This document shows, in pieces, positions 1-13,200 of a stretch of 64,000 nucleotides of DNA. The notes beneath the pieces were generated by a model. That model was not told the origin of the DNA. It searched no databases and worked only from the letters and a program-made list of their open reading frames with translations. Numbering within the stretch: position 1 is the first letter of the stretch; the number at the start of each line of letters is the position of its first letter. The stretch is from positions 16,428,370 to 16,492,369 of the forward strand of contig NC_045140.1 of NCBI RefSeq assembly GCF_008831285.2, given 5' to 3'. Position numbers and translations under genes: made by a program. The stretch comes from Nymphaea colorata. Lineage: Eukaryota; Streptophyta; Magnoliopsida; Nymphaeales; Nymphaeaceae.

Positions 1-1438
1 AAGAATGGATAAGGAAAATTGATTAGAATGGATTTCTTTGTCTAATGGCTGTTACGGTGGCCTCATAAAGTTGAGCTCATCATGGAAGTGAAAGGTACCA
101 AGTAAGCATCATACCTGCAACTGCTCTTTCTTTAACAAATTGTTGCGGTGGCTTACAAGCATTCCCAATAGAAAGATGCCCATTTTTTTTTCCCAATGCA
201 AGAGAAATAGATAAAAAGGGTGAGAAAACCTAAGCGAATACCCACACGCTCTCTTACACACACAGAGATATAGATATAGATACAAAGAGATACTATGAAA
301 TGGGCCATAGTGACCGTAAGCTTGGGTAAAAGGAGATGTATGGTGGGTATATTTTCAACAAGAAACGAAAAAAACCTTTCATTCTTTCTCAGCGTCTAGA
401 ACTATACATATATGCGGCATTTCCCGTTATGTGGATTACATTTCTAAATGTTTTTTCCCGTGTCAGCATTAAGGCATTTCTTTTCATTCAGAGAGCGTAA
501 CAAATAACCTGCTCTCAAAAAAGACAAACCCGAAAATGAAAAGTTCCCTTTCTTCATATGCTTCAATGTATATTATAATCCTAATCATAATGCGATCGGT
601 ATCCTGTTCAAGTGACTGAATCCAAATTCAAATCCTAAATTCAATCAGGTCCTACTGGCTTTTTTTAAGTACAAGGACATAAAAATTAGACTGTCCAATT
701 TTAAATCAAACGGTCCAAATCCCCCTCTCTCCTCATGAGCCTCTCTCTCTCTCTCTCTCTTGCCTCTAACTTCTACCTATGATGAGTAGATGGAAGGGGG
801 AGAACCCCTGCAAGAAGAAAAAAGAGAGAAAAAATTGTGAGGGGATCGATGGGGAAAAAGTTAGGAAGGAAAAATTAAAGTCTATGTCCAATCACTCACA
901 TCTATCAACAAAAAAATGTTTGGTTTCAGTACGACTACATATGAAATAGCTGATGAGATAAATCCAAGTCTTTTTCATGGGAAAGCAAACACAACCTAAC
1001 AGAAAATATTTTTTGTTTGAATTCAAGAAGGGAATTGACAGAAGAAGTCTTCAGATTTTGAGGAGGGTGGGCTATCTAAAATTTGGATTGGATTGGGCAG
1101 CAGAGGGGCGTGGTATCGAGCCCGACTCCAGATCCAAATCTAATCCCTACCGGACGAGGCCCGTTGCCTTGCCTGTCCGGTGACGCCTGATCCAAACGGC
1201 AAGACGGTTGGAGCGTCGGATCCCCGTTCCCCTATAACGGGAAGCGACTCGAATCACCGCTTCAATCTGCCCAACGGTACCGACTCAGTGCTCATCCAGG
1301 GCTCCACCGTGACCCAAGAGCGATTCAAAGATCCGGTTCTTCCTCGTCTCCCCGTTCCGTGTCGAGACTCTAGGGTTTATGGAGGGTTTACACTTGACAC
1401 AGTGGAGGTGAAGCTGGAGCTGAGAGAGACAGAGAGAG
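1..1438. other. Upstream flank of the mL46 gene
   Basis: No gene is recognised here. The stretch is AT-rich to about 1,080 and then turns GC-richer toward the mL46 start, as expected of a promoter and leader. A short CT repeat lies near 738-760. An open frame at 1,180-1,722 runs across the first mL46 exon in the wrong frame and is not considered coding. No TATA box stands out. Confidence 0.5.
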
Positions 1439-4400
1439 ATGCTGAGGTCGAGCTCGGCTCTTCGTCTCTTGACACCCAGAGGTTCAGGGTCGGCTTTTTG
1501 CACGTCTGCTTCGGAGAAAATTGTGGCCGCCGTGCTCTTCGAGAGGTTGCCCGTTGTCATCCCCAAGATCCACCCCGCCGTTTACGCCTTCCAAGAATTC
1601 TCGTGAGTCATTTCTGTCACATATCTGTGATCGCATTGCTTAATGATCGAGTTTTCTCTTTCGCGTTCTCCTTATTAAGGGGCATTTTTTATGGAGTTTT
1701 CATTGTTCTCATTGGGGAATGAAGCTTCTCGTTTTCTTTTTGTACAATGATCTTTTTAAATTGGATTTGGGTTCTTAGTTTTTTTCGAGGTTTTCGATTC
1801 TGGAGTTGCTGAATTATTATTCAATGACCCTTTTGGGGGAATTTGCTGTAGGTTCCGCTGGCGACAGCAATACCGGCGGCAGTATCCGGATGAGGTCTTA
1901 GGGAAATCGGATGCCAGGTGCCCGCATAATTCCAACGCGTTGATCTTCTTTTTAAATTTGGGTTTTTGTTAATTCACAGTCGGATGTAATAGTGATGATT
2001 GCGAAGGTAGTTCTTTGAAGGTAAATGAATTGGTTAATCTCACGAACGTGATAAATAATGCTAAACGTGAAACAAAACAGGGAAGCAGGCTTGGTTGTTT
2101 ATCCTTTGCTGGGCACATTCCACTTGAGGTTGCATTTCTATATTGTTTTCGGGCATCTGCCGGTTGCGGGAAAAATGGTTACAGTAGCAGATCAAGGTTT
2201 TAGTGGTTGCACCTTTTTAAAATTTGTCCTCATGGTGGAGCAAGATGAGAATAATCGATAACTCATTCGATTGGGGAAGTACTCTTAGTTTAATTTTCTT
2301 ATCTGAAGTTGAAGTGATCTTCCTATTGTTATAGCTGATTTGAAGAGTTGGCAGGTTGTTACATTAGCTGCAGTTTTCTTTCCTAATTATCTCTTCGATC
2401 TGTTAGTTTGTTCCAATATGTGAACAAGAAAATACACTTTCTTTCTTTATGAATGCGAGAATCCCACCACCATTTATCGTCTATTCCTATCCCTGTTCAC
2501 TGTGTTTTGGTTCATAATCACAAAATTCAGATATGCAAGTTGAGGTCATGGTCGTTGTTTATGATAGAGGTATGCCTTAAAGATGTACTGCACACATCAT
2601 ATTGTGCTAACTAATCATGTCTTGTTGTTGTTTTCCAGGGGCAGAGGTGATTATCAAATAGACTACGTACCAGCTCCACGAATAACTGAAGCTGACAAAA
2701 CCAATGATCGAAAGTATGGTAGAGATTGCAAGTGAAATGCAATTTTTTCTTTTTCAGCACAAGTGCAATTTTATGAAAGTTTTTCTACTACAAGAAGCTT
2801 TTTGATCTATCCTGATTCTTTCAATTGCATATCATCTACAGTGTTCATAATGTAAAATCTCCACAATCTATAGATTCTATACTGTCTTGAATTGCAAACT
2901 TGGTGAATTATGTGAATTTTCCTACTTTTTCTTCATTAGGGGATGAAATCATTTGATGAAGCTATTAGCTTGTCCAGAGATGTTTTACAGATTTTATTTT
3001 CTAAGATTGATGTGCCACCTGCCATTCTGAAATTTCAGGGGAGCTAAAAAACGTCCAGCAAATTAGTATCTCTATGTGGGTCTGGAGGAGCAGGAATGTT
3101 AGATAATCAAGATGTTTATTTTGAATTGTGTAGCTTTTCTTAGGAATACATGTTCTTATAAGTTGTTTTACTTTCAGTATGGCAGAGACATCCATCGTTG
3201 TGACTTCTTTTAGACATTCTCCATTCTGTCCCTTGTAAAAAGTGTCTGACAGACTTAATGGAACTGAAGGAACTGTTATTGATTTCCATGATCAAGTGAA
3301 TGAAAAGAATTAATCTATGAAGTTACCAACGGATGCAGCATGCAGATAAATCAAAATGGAGGAACAAGTAGAAGCTATCCAGTAAGCTCATGATGCCTGC
3401 ATCTGTTATCATGCTTCGGTTTCGGATCGTGGGCTAGCATGGTTAACTCATTGAGGACTTTGTAGTTATATCCTCACCTTAATTGTATTATATCCTCACC
3501 TTAAGTGTATCATTGAGTTCTTTGTATTGTAGTTATATCCTCATCTTAACCTGGATCTTTTGATATATGATGTGCTTTTCCTGAAGGGAGCGATCTCGGC
3601 GCTGACCCTGACCAAATCTCATTTTGTGAATAATGAATTTTTCACAATTTGTCTGACTTTCGCTTGCTTAGCTTCTTAATAGATCAAAGCCATGAGTGTG
3701 TTAAGTTTAATTATATACTGTTTATAATCTTGGTTTAGTAAGATAGATGATGATGCAAATGAAATAAATCACTTTGCCATATTTGCAATTCTGCAGATCA
3801 TTACAAAGGGCACTTGACAGAAGATTGTACCTCCTACTGTATGGTACTTCATATGGAATGCCACCCGATAAGCCAGTCTGGCACTTCCCAGAAAAGGTCT
3901 ATGAAAATGGGGAAACACTACGCTTGGTAAGATATCTTGTTAGTCCTGTTCCTTACAAGATTTTTCGTCTGATCCCTTCTTTTTTCAGTGTGCAGAATCA
4001 GCATTAACATCCGTCCTTGGAGATCTATCACACACATACTTTGTTGGCAATGCTCCTTTTGCACATATGGTCATAAATCCAACTGAATCTGAACCTGGAC
4101 TTCCAGATTTTAAGGTGATTGTTTCCAGCATTCAGTTATCATCTTGTTATTGATAGTGTCATGACTGATTTGGGTGTGGGTATTGGCGAGGATACAGGAG
4201 CAAGCAATTATGGAAAACATTTGGAACTTGGAAGCATAGGAATAGTTAGTACATTGACAGACAACACAAGATAAAAGCATTCACAACTAAAAGGTTTCAG
4301 AAAAAGGAAGAATACTGCAGACCACATAAAAAGTACTAAAAAATTCATACAAAGAAGGCAAAATTAGACTTGCTCAAAGTTGAATGAGTCTATTGCAGAG

Positions 4401-5933
4401 AATAGCATGAAAATGCATCGATTTCACCTTTGTAGTTCAAAGTGCCTCTTGGCCTACCTTGGTGCTGGCGGTAGGCTTTTTTTTAATTCCATCTTCTATT
4501 ATATTGATTGATGTAAAATTTTTTCAAAATCCGCACTTTCTCTTTTTGTTTTTCCTTGTTTCTTTTTTCCTCCATTTTTCTGTAGGAGTGGTTAGTCCCT
4601 GATCAGCCACTGCTTAGGGGCCTGCCTTGGTGTTTCTTGATGTCTAGGCCTGTTTAGTGCTTTTAAGTTTTCAAGTACATAAAATTGATCTGGCATGGCT
4701 TTGATCGTGTTGAACCTGTGTGCCATGTTTTTTCTGTGTCCTGAAGTGCTACAAGTGCAATTGCGTTTTGGACCTGCCTGTCCCTGTGACATAGACAATG
4801 GATGTTTTAGTGTGGGCCCTAAGTCCATTTTGTTTACTATATGTCGATTATGGTCCATGGTGGTGTTGAGACAAACTTTGATGAACACAGTTTACTCATC
4901 TGAGATTTCTTTACGCAGTCCATTTCAGTTCTGATCATAAGCAATATAACCATTGGTTTGCCTGGTTGAAGAGCCCGGTTTTGCTGTAAACCTTGCATCT
5001 AGTAATCAACTGAGTGGCTCAGGGGCTGATAGTTGGTGCAAAGTTCCCCTTTGGTTCCTTTGATGCACATGATCAGCAACTAATTCCTTGTTTAGGTAAT
5101 GAATCATCAAAGATCAGATGCAAACATCTGAATTTCCAGGTCTCAGTATCCAGAGATAGCGTGATAAATAGCCTCTATTATGCTTTCCTTGCATATCTAC
5201 ATATGCATATTTAAGTGAGGTAATTAGGAACAGAGCCTCTTTTGCTCAACTCGCCATTTTATGTGCGCTGGGCAATTTCATCTCTGTCATCCATGTCAAG
5301 TATTGTTCTTTGTCTTTTTATCTGGAACTGAAACTAATTCTGGTATGTAAAAGATCGTGTTGAACTTTAGGATCCTTTTTGTTTGCCCTTATGGAAAAAG
5401 ATGAAACTTTCAATGAAGAAAATGTCGTACCTTTATAGTTTGCATGTTAAACTTGCCGTTTTGCTTCAAGCTGAACATGCCTTTAAAAGTTTCTTCTAAT
5501 GTAAGGGTCCTAATATATATGCATACTTTGGAACTAGAAAATAAAAGTATTTTAGTATCCCTTTTTTACAAATAGTTTCCTGACGGCACCAGCCTGAACT
5601 TAAGATTTTATTGATTACCATTTCTTCATAACATTAATCCTACTTCAAGAGCTCAGCTGTTTTTCACTTTAGAATTTAGAGTTTAGACTGCATACTATAG
5701 TAATATTTTGTATTCTATGCATAGACCTAGCAGTCTGCATATAACTTTTTCTTCGGATTTTCTGACTAGTTCCTTCTCTTTTGTTATAGAGGTTCTTTTT
5801 CAAATCACAAGTCATTGCGACCAATAAGTTTAATATCAGGAAATGTGAGGATCACGTCTGGGTAACAAAAGATGAACTGATGGAATATTTTCCAGAACAA
5901 GCGCCATTTCTTAACAAGATGATCATCAGCTGA
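1439..5933 (+). CDS. mL46: Mitochondrial large-subunit ribosomal protein mL46
   Basis: Six coding exons are seen: 1439-1602, 1852-1917, 2639-2713, 3797-3926, 3989-4114 and 5790-5933. All junctions are GT-AG, phases agree, and together they encode 234 residues ending in TGA. The start was chosen because the in-frame ATG at 1379 meets a stop after ten codons. The ATG at 1439 instead opens a Ser/Arg/Leu-rich N-terminus (MLRSSSALRLLTPRGS) that looks like a mitochondrial presequence. The rest reads as mL46, whose core has a Nudix-like fold: IVAAVLFERLPVVIPKIHP, then FRWRQQYRRQYPDE, VWHFPEKVYENGETLR, and a C-terminus with HVWVTKDELMEYF. The product is a structural protein of the mitochondrial 54S/39S-type large ribosomal subunit; no enzymatic role is implied. 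Intron 4 is only 62 nt and intron 5 is 1,675 nt. Length matches the plant family as I know it. No neighbouring gene shares its strand closely. Confidence 0.93.
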
Positions 5934-6883
5934 GCAAACGGCAGTGAAAGCATATCTCAGTGGACAGGAGGCCTTTGTATACGTTGGGGCATCTGGTATT
6001 CAAGTTTCAGCAGTTTGTCGGACTCTGATGCTGACGGAAGTTACCTGGTCTCTGGAAGTCAAGATCTGGATCTCAATTCATCAGTTCCATTGAGTGTAGT
6101 TGCGCTATGTCTAAACCATTTTTTGTTCAATTCCTTGATGATGCTCATCAGTTTTGGCAACCATAGTATTTTCAGCAGCGCTTTCACATGATGTTGCTGT
6201 TTCTCTTAACACAGTCCCAGAATAATGTAACTGATTACTTGGTGCAATGCACTAATGCAGGCTTGGTGACTTTTTGTTTATGCCTTCTGGATCTTAATGA
6301 ACGATTGTTACAGTATTTAGCCGGATTTTTTTTTTAATTTAGATTGTTACAGTATAAATGTGCGAACTTGTTTTCCAATACAGGTTAGAATATGGGCCAT
6401 GATCTGGAGCTTTTGTGGTAAGGACTGTCTGAATATCAGAACGTATGAAATATGAAAAGTCATTATGAGTGGATAAGTTCATCCAATGGCTTACCACCAC
6501 ATAAGGAAAGGGGGAAATATGAAGGGTTTCAAGTTGAGGACTACAGCTAGGCTTCAACCTGTCATTCTGTTTTGAGTTTTCTGTCGGTAATGTCCTTGTA
6601 ATGCTCGAGAATTGGGCCTTACCCTCATTGTCAGGGACACTTGCAACCTGCTGCATCAAATGCTGGTACTTCACATTTTTAAGATGTCATATCTTTCGGC
6701 AAAATAATTGTGATGCTCTATCTGACCAAATGATTTTTCAAGAGGTGTTTGGCAATAGGAATATCAATTCAATATTCAAAAAAATCTGTTCCAAAGATTG
6801 GGATAGATGCATAATAATGAATCCATAAAATCTTTTCCTTTTTCAGTTTTCACTTATAATATTGAAAAATGACTGCTATTGTT
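5934..6883. other. mL46 3' flank, nothing else seen
   Basis: The start presumably holds the mL46 3' UTR. Beyond it I see only AT-rich sequence with short chance frames and no domain-like peptide. Confidence 0.4.
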
Positions 6884-8269
6884 AGATATGGGGTATGGGA
6901 TTGCGGGTTGGCTTCATTGGACTGACCGAAAACATCCTTAAATAGGGCGATTGCCAGAATGAAGGGGAGGGCAGCTTGAAGAGCGTCTTAGGGGGAAGAA
7001 GCTTTAATCTGGGAAGGGTAGTTGTGTGCTTGTGTTATCTTACGGTTTTCTCTGGTAAAGGGTTGGTGAGTTAGTAGGGGCTAATAATGTGTGTAATCTT
7101 GTAAAGGGTTGGTGAGTTAGTTGGTCGTTAACAATGGTATGAGAGCCGAAATTCGGTAAGTTGTCACTCGTCCATGGGCCTTTTCAACCACAAGATGAGA
7201 TTCCAAAGGACTACGTGCTGCAGCTTGCATCCCAGGTACATGGCATCCCCAGCACCGACTCTTGGAGCCCAAAAGTGCTCGAAGAATATGAGACTACAAC
7301 TACATTTACAACCTTGCGAGTTCTGGATTATGACTGCGTAGGCGACTCTTCGTCTTCCTGGGCGGGACAGGAGCTCTACTAGGAATTGTGCCACCCTGAT
7401 GGGGTTGCCTTCTGCCCAACGTGGCCCAAGGAACAACCCTCTATGGTGGAGACGGAAGAAGAAATTAAGACTTGATAATGGCTACTGGACAGAAGAGAAG
7501 CAGAAGGGAGCACACTGCAATTTCCAGGACCTAGTTGGGCACCTTCTAAGCACAAACCCACACTGGCAACCAGAGAGCAAATAATCGACCGGATTATGAG
7601 GCATTTAGAAGAACATGAACAAAAATGGCGAAAGGAAGAAATATGATACAACCCCTGAGGAAAATTGTCGCAAGCATAGAGAAGGAGTTGAGGAAGACGA
7701 TGCCCATATCTCAACCCTAAGGGAGAATGCAAGCCAGAGAAACGTGGACCATGGATTTGCTACCACAAGGTAGGAGTTGGGAACTCACGAGAAGAAATGG
7801 ACAGAAGAAAGGCTGGCGTCAGATTGTCCCTTCATCCCTGTTAGCTGAGACAAACAAGGGGACATGGGCGGGAGGTCACTAAGGCAGCCTACGAAACCCC
7901 CGAGTATGGGGGGAATATCCTTGGCGATGGGGGAGGTACTCTTCCTTCTTCGTTTCCAGAGTTGATAGATTTTTATTCACGGTGTAGCCGTCCTCAACCA
8001 GATTAGGACGAGGGAGAAGCCAGGGAGGCATCTCATCTTGGGCAAAACAAGGGGTGATGAATTAGGAAGAAGCAGCCGTCAGTTCTTGAGTATCTCGAGC
8101 AATCGAAATGGACAAGGCGGCTGGCGAGAAAGAGACGAGGCTAATCGTAGTGGGGACCATGGGTGTTCTGTTGGGCCTGCCAGAGAATGACAACAGGTAG
8201 GGCGACCTGGGCGTAGGGCCGGGTAGGCTCGGCTCTTTCCGAACCGATGGGTCGGCCCAACGCTTGATA

Positions 8270-8617
8270 CCTGACTAAAAAAATTAGTTTTAAAATATAA
8301 AATAAAAATGTTTAAATATAAAATATTTTTTAATAATAATATATATTATTATTAAATAAAAAATTAAAAAATATAACCTATACTAGTACTAGGTGCCCAC
8401 CCATCGAGTACCCCGGCCACACCTTAACCTCAACTGCTCAAAAAAAATGACCGGAATGTTCAGGTCGACATCTCTAAAGCATCCCTATCGACTATCGAGG
8501 GGATAAAGAAGCTGCGGGTAGTTTCTATCCAACATTGTTTGAGTTAGTGAAAGTTGGATTGGGTGGAGTCAAGAAGTCTTTTGTGGTAAAGACGTATAAT
8601 TTCAAATAATTTTTTTT

Positions 8618-8656
<39 letters not shown>

Positions 8657-8680
8657 CTAATATTTTTTAAATTTACGTAT
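8270..8680. repeat. AT-rich tract with (TA)n microsatellite
   Basis: The tract is dominated by A/T, with TAATAATAATATATATTATTATT-like sequence near 8330-8350 and a (TA)n run near 8620-8652. It lies inside the LTR relic and carries no coding potential. Confidence 0.6.
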
Positions 8681-9079
8681 AAATTTTTAAAATCTGCCCG
8701 TTTCAGCATGTGTGTGTTAGAGCTACAGATGTTTTACGACAGCTTTGGACACTTACCGTAACCATTTTGAAAAAGTGGGCGAGTCGTGGGGGTTCTCACC
8801 TTCTCAGTTCTGCCTGGAAAGCAGCTTCGGCCAAAGATGCTTCAACTATGGAAGGGAACGTGAGACACTGAGAAATAAAGTAATAAGTCTGAGGATTACA
8901 GATTCATTTCAGCCGTTAAAGCCCACCACGAGCTTGGCTAAATGCTTGTGTGTGGCGCTAGTTCAGTCGGTCAGCAATCGCCTTGCTCAGGTTCATCTAG
9001 ACGTTCAGCAAGGGAATATCAAGGAACACATTGGTATGCAAGATCCTATCCGAATAACAATATATTGCTGGTGCAGGAA

Positions 9080-9800
9080 TTCAAGCCAAGGATACACTCA
9101 AGTACATTAACAGCATTTATCAAAAGGTGGAAGCATATGGAATATGCTGCATTGTACCCCCGTCTTCCTTTAAGCCGCCCTGTCCTTTAGAGGATGGAAA
9201 CACCTGGGAAAAACGCAAGTTTGAGATACGATTTCAAGATACTGACAAGCTTTAAAATAGAGAGCCAACAAGAAAGAAACCCAAAACACCCAACAGGAGG
9301 AGAAGAAGGAGACAGTCATGGACAACGGTCCCTATCGACATGGTCATTCTGCCCGATCTGAAGTAAATGAACCTGCAGTTTCTGATGATGATAGGTTTGG
9401 CTTCCATCTTGGTCTTGAGTACACTCTAGAAGCTTTTCAAAATATGCAGACAATTTTAAAGAACAGTACTTCAGAGTTGAAGATAGCTATAAGGATATGT
9501 GCTCCGGTGATCATGAATCTAAAATGAAGAAGGAACTGTCAGTTGAAGACATCGGAGGAAGATGAGGTGCATTATGGTGCTGACTCAGATACCGAACAGT
9601 TCTGCAACGGATTTGCAAAAGCAATTTTGACTTGTAAAGTTGATGATGATCCATATGTTTCATTTGGATGGAATATGAACAATTTTGCACGCCTACCTGG
9701 ATCTGTGCTGGCTTTTGAGCAGACAAATATTTCTGGTGTTTTGGTTCCTTGGCTATGAGTAGGAATGTGCTTCTCATCATTTTGCTGGCATGTTGAGAAA
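9080..9800 (+). pseudogene. Decayed JmjN/JmjC histone demethylase fragment (JMJ14/15/18-like)
   Basis: Successive peptide segments match the plant KDM4/JARID-type H3K4 demethylases in the right order. From about 9083 comes a JmjN-like stretch (DTLKYINSIYQKVEAYGI, then CIVPPSSFKPPCPL), followed near 9245 by NREPTRKK and a basic run. The FGFHLGLEYTLEAFQ segment is at about 9390-9440, YGADSDTEQF at about 9573-9602, and the JmjC core with SGVLVPWL and CFSSFCWHVE at 9733-9800, including the first iron-binding His and acidic residue. Resemblance stops just after HVE. These segments are packed into about 720 bp with no clear introns, which suggests a cDNA-derived copy. The reading frame is interrupted several times, so this is a fossil. 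It lies inside the LTR relic. The parent gene would act in the nucleus on histone H3 lysine methylation; this copy cannot. Confidence 0.75.
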
Positions 9801-9833
9801 AAGAATATAAGATTAGTCATGCTACGAGGACTG

Positions 9834-10217
9834 AAAACATCTTACATTTCTCCACTCTTTCAGATTGTTGGACAAAATATTCTCCCTGGTGAATTTTACA
9901 GTTATCCTAAGGTAATGACAGGACAGATAGCTAAAGGATACCCATCTGAGGAAATGCGACAAAGATGGACCGACCTAAGCTGGTGCAAGGTAGCTCTAAT
10001 CATTCCTGACCTGGATATTATAGAAGCTCCTAGACCAACCGCCCCAGAGTACTTCCCACTTGTCCTTACCTCATCTTCTAGAGCCGGCATGTTTTGCATC
10101 GACACCAAGTGCATGCATAGCTACTGGAACATAGAACCAGCAATGGAAAGAATGAGAACTCTAATCGCCAAGCAGCTGATTTGCCATTACCGGAAAAACT
10201 GTCTCATGCCAACGTAA
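9834..10217 (+). other. Unidentified open stretch after the JmjC fragment
   Basis: A peptide of more than 110 residues stays open from near 9834 to 10217 (it includes FYSYPKVMTGQIAKGYPSEE and ends HYRKNCLMPT). It does not continue the JmjC domain and I do not recognise the family. A splice-acceptor-like CTCTTTCAG precedes it at about 9855. It may be a second captured piece or retroelement-derived sequence. No function is proposed. Confidence 0.3.
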
Positions 10218-13200
10218 AGGAAGTCTCTGAATTTCAATTGTGTCCTTATGCTATCGTTGCCTTTGTTGAGCCATGGCCTTCATTTTCTTTTTCTTTTTTT
10301 AATGGTCGGCCACCGCCCTATTCGCCTGTAATCAGGGGAAGACTCCTGAACATTTGATTCGTATCTTCACATCTTGAGGACGGAGTATAGTTAGATATCG
10401 GATATGGAATTGTGGTTCGAGTTCATTGGAGTGACCAAAACATCCTTAATAAGAAGGCCGATGGCCAGAATGGAGGGGAGGGCAGCTTGAAGAGCGTACT
10501 GCCTCTGGGAGGAAGAAGGCCTAATCTGAGATTAGGGTTGGTGTGTCTATGTGTGTCTTTAACAGCTACATACATGAGCTTCAGAAAAAAATAAAAAAAA
10601 TGTGGTCAATTATTAAAAAAAATTAAAAAACTGAAAGTTAGGAAAAAAAAATAAAGTAAGTAAGAAACCAATAACACAAACATCAAAATATAAGTAGATT
10701 TGAAACAACTGTTTAGTATTAAAAAAAATAAAAAAAAGTGAAAAAATGCAAAAACTTTTTTTCGTTTTTTATTTTTTTTTTAAACCACTTTTTAAAAGCT
10801 TTAAATGGAAATTTAATTAATCACTTTTTTCTCAAAAACATGTTTTTTTGTGACTATGAAGCTGAGTTAGCGGCCCATTTTGAGCAACAGGATCCAATCG
10901 GACATACTTGGGGCCCATGACAAAATGGGCCTTTGGATCCTTCTTTAGAAGATCCAAACAGGGTTGCCGTGCATCACATGGAAGAGTTCGTCATTTTCCT
11001 GCCCATTGGGCATACAGCAGTAACTTATTATGTAAATGAGAAGAGAAGGGAAAATTACCTGCTTCATGCTTCAGCCCTGTCATATGAATCGTAGCCCATA
11101 CTCCACCTGCCCATCTTTCACAGGTCACCCATGAGTTGGGGCACCGAGAACCAACGGTTTTCCGAGATCTCTACTCATGTGAGAAAGCAGTATATATGTT
11201 TACTTGAAAACCAAGTTAGAAAGAAACGTATCTGATACGCAACGTTCTACCTCTTTTGGAATGAGAGAGAGTCAGTTTAGAATATTCGAGTTCCACACGT
11301 AGATAATTAAGTTTCACATTAATCCCTTGTTTTCACAAGTGCAATCTGTAGGATCCAAGCTGCTTGACGGGGCTTTATTTAGGGAGAGTAAACTATGTTG
11401 CAACTGAGATTTCTCTTAACCACCGCCCTTACTGAGAATGACCGGTGTCACTCAACACTTCATCTGAAATAAAAGTCCGACGATAGTTTTGGAGGTGCAC
11501 CTTTATCGACATGTGTCGAAACCTCAATATCAAACATGAGCTTTAAAAAAAGAAAACTGCTCAGGTTTGTGACCCAAGTACACCGAATTAGGAAAGAAAC
11601 GCACTCTCTGCAATAGTGTCTGCAATAAAATTACGATATTCGGTCCACTTGATCCGAGATTCCAACTTAAATATCACAAGCTGAAAAAGTCTAAGAATTC
11701 CATACCTTATTTGCCCATCTCTGGAATGATCTAGTAATTAAGTCTAATCCCAACTTTTTGTCTTTTATTTTTTAGTATTTTTTGATGTATTTACAAATAA
11801 TCACTCATCATTTGAGAAATTATAAATAATTATTCATGATTTCTAAGCATACACTTAATGTACGAAAAAAAGAGAAATATTTAGAAAAAAATCATTTTAC
11901 ACTACAAGAATCCAAACTTTTTAAGATCTCACAGCAATTTCACCTCTCCCTCCCTCCCTTTCCCTTCCTTTTGTAACTACATCCCAACACGCTCATAAGA
12001 AGGTAAACTGTAAGGGAGCAGATGCTCTCGAGCATTCACTATAACAAACAAGTTGAAAGACTGAAAAGCTCTTTATTTAAAGGAGTTCTTCTCTTTTTTA
12101 AATCTACTTTAACGTGCACTTCTGAGTAATTTTATGATCTCAATCAGCTACTTGCAGTCTTCGAAAAAACAAGTTGCTCTTTACAAATGCACCAAAAGTT
12201 TTGACAAGTTTTTGTTCTTTTGGTTTTTGTTTTTGTTTCTTTTTGTGTGTGCGGGGGGTGGGGGGAGGTTAGGCAGATAGCTACCGTATTGTGCCTCTGG
12301 AAGGTTAGGGATGTCAACTATTGAACAACTGTATCTTTTTAAATTTGAAAGTCTCAGCCAGGTTGATGGAAGCTCTAGTCGTCCATTCTCAGCCTTACAA
12401 TGGGAATAGAACAAGAAATTTTCAAAGGGCTTGTGAATCCAGACAAAATATGAAAGAACCAAAGATTTAGAAATGCTGTCTTAAGCTTGATTTGACATCA
12501 CAAAACACTTTTATATTCATAAAATTTGTTCTGAAACATCTTTATCGTAAAAAATAGAAAGCTGGATTAGATCTTCTCCCTTGAATCTAGAACCCACGAA
12601 TCACCCTAGCGATCCAACTAATATCATTCTACTTGTCGCACGCTTCTTTGATCATTCCGCGACCCCATGAACAGGAGATCTAAAAGTTGAAATCTACAAA
12701 ACCCTCGTCAGGACCGATTTATAACCACAATGGTTCCTGAACAAGCGTATTAGGTTACCGCAGGTGCTGCGTGAGACCGGGGATTCAATTAGTCATTCCA
12801 GAGAATGGTTCCTTCTAACAGTACTCAGAGGGTGTGGAGGCCGATTATGTTATTTTAATTTTTTACGTGATATTCGCTTTTTGAAATTTAACCACATGAA
12901 TGTGATCGACTACAGTTCTTGTTTGGTAGAAATACATCACTGCCCATTTATGGTAGACGTTTGACGAATTCAAAAAATCAGCTCAAATTTTTTCAGATTT
13001 TCAAGTCAGAAAACATCATAAAAATAAAAGAGGAAGCAAAATCCCAGAGTTTATTTCTGACAAAAAGGACCATGGTAAGCCCTTGCACAGGGTCTGATTT
13101 GGCCAACCACCATTAAAAGATAAAAAATCACAACTGTCCATACGGTATAAACGGCAGGAAGTACCGAAATTTTCAAGCAATAGAACACAAGATAATCATA

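Larger units (their letters stand above)
6884..10565 (+). mobile_element. Old LTR-retroelement relic with captured host sequence
   Basis: Two direct repeats lie at about 6884-7130 and 10391-10565. They share a string of blocks such as GTTAGATAT, GAGGGCAGCTTGAAGAGCGT and AACATCCTTAA, but with many mismatches and small indels, so the element looks old. Just inside the left repeat, 7135-7147 reads TGGTATgAGAGCC. This is one base off the usual plant primer-binding site complementary to initiator tRNA-Met, which supports a left LTR followed by the internal region. No protease, reverse transcriptase or integrase motif was recognised between the repeats. The interior instead carries a JmjN/JmjC gene piece. 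The element is broken and non-autonomous. The family (Copia or Gypsy) cannot be assigned. The exact outer ends are uncertain because target-site duplications were not found. Confidence 0.6.

Noticed and set aside
1180-1722. 180-codon open frame
   Set aside because: It overlaps mL46 exon 1 in the wrong frame. The spliced mL46 reading with a mitochondrial presequence explains the region.
8205-8410. GGGCCGGGTAGGCTCGGCTC-like sequence resembling the hAT ends at 61 kb
   Set aside because: No convincing inverted partner or 8-bp duplication was found around it.
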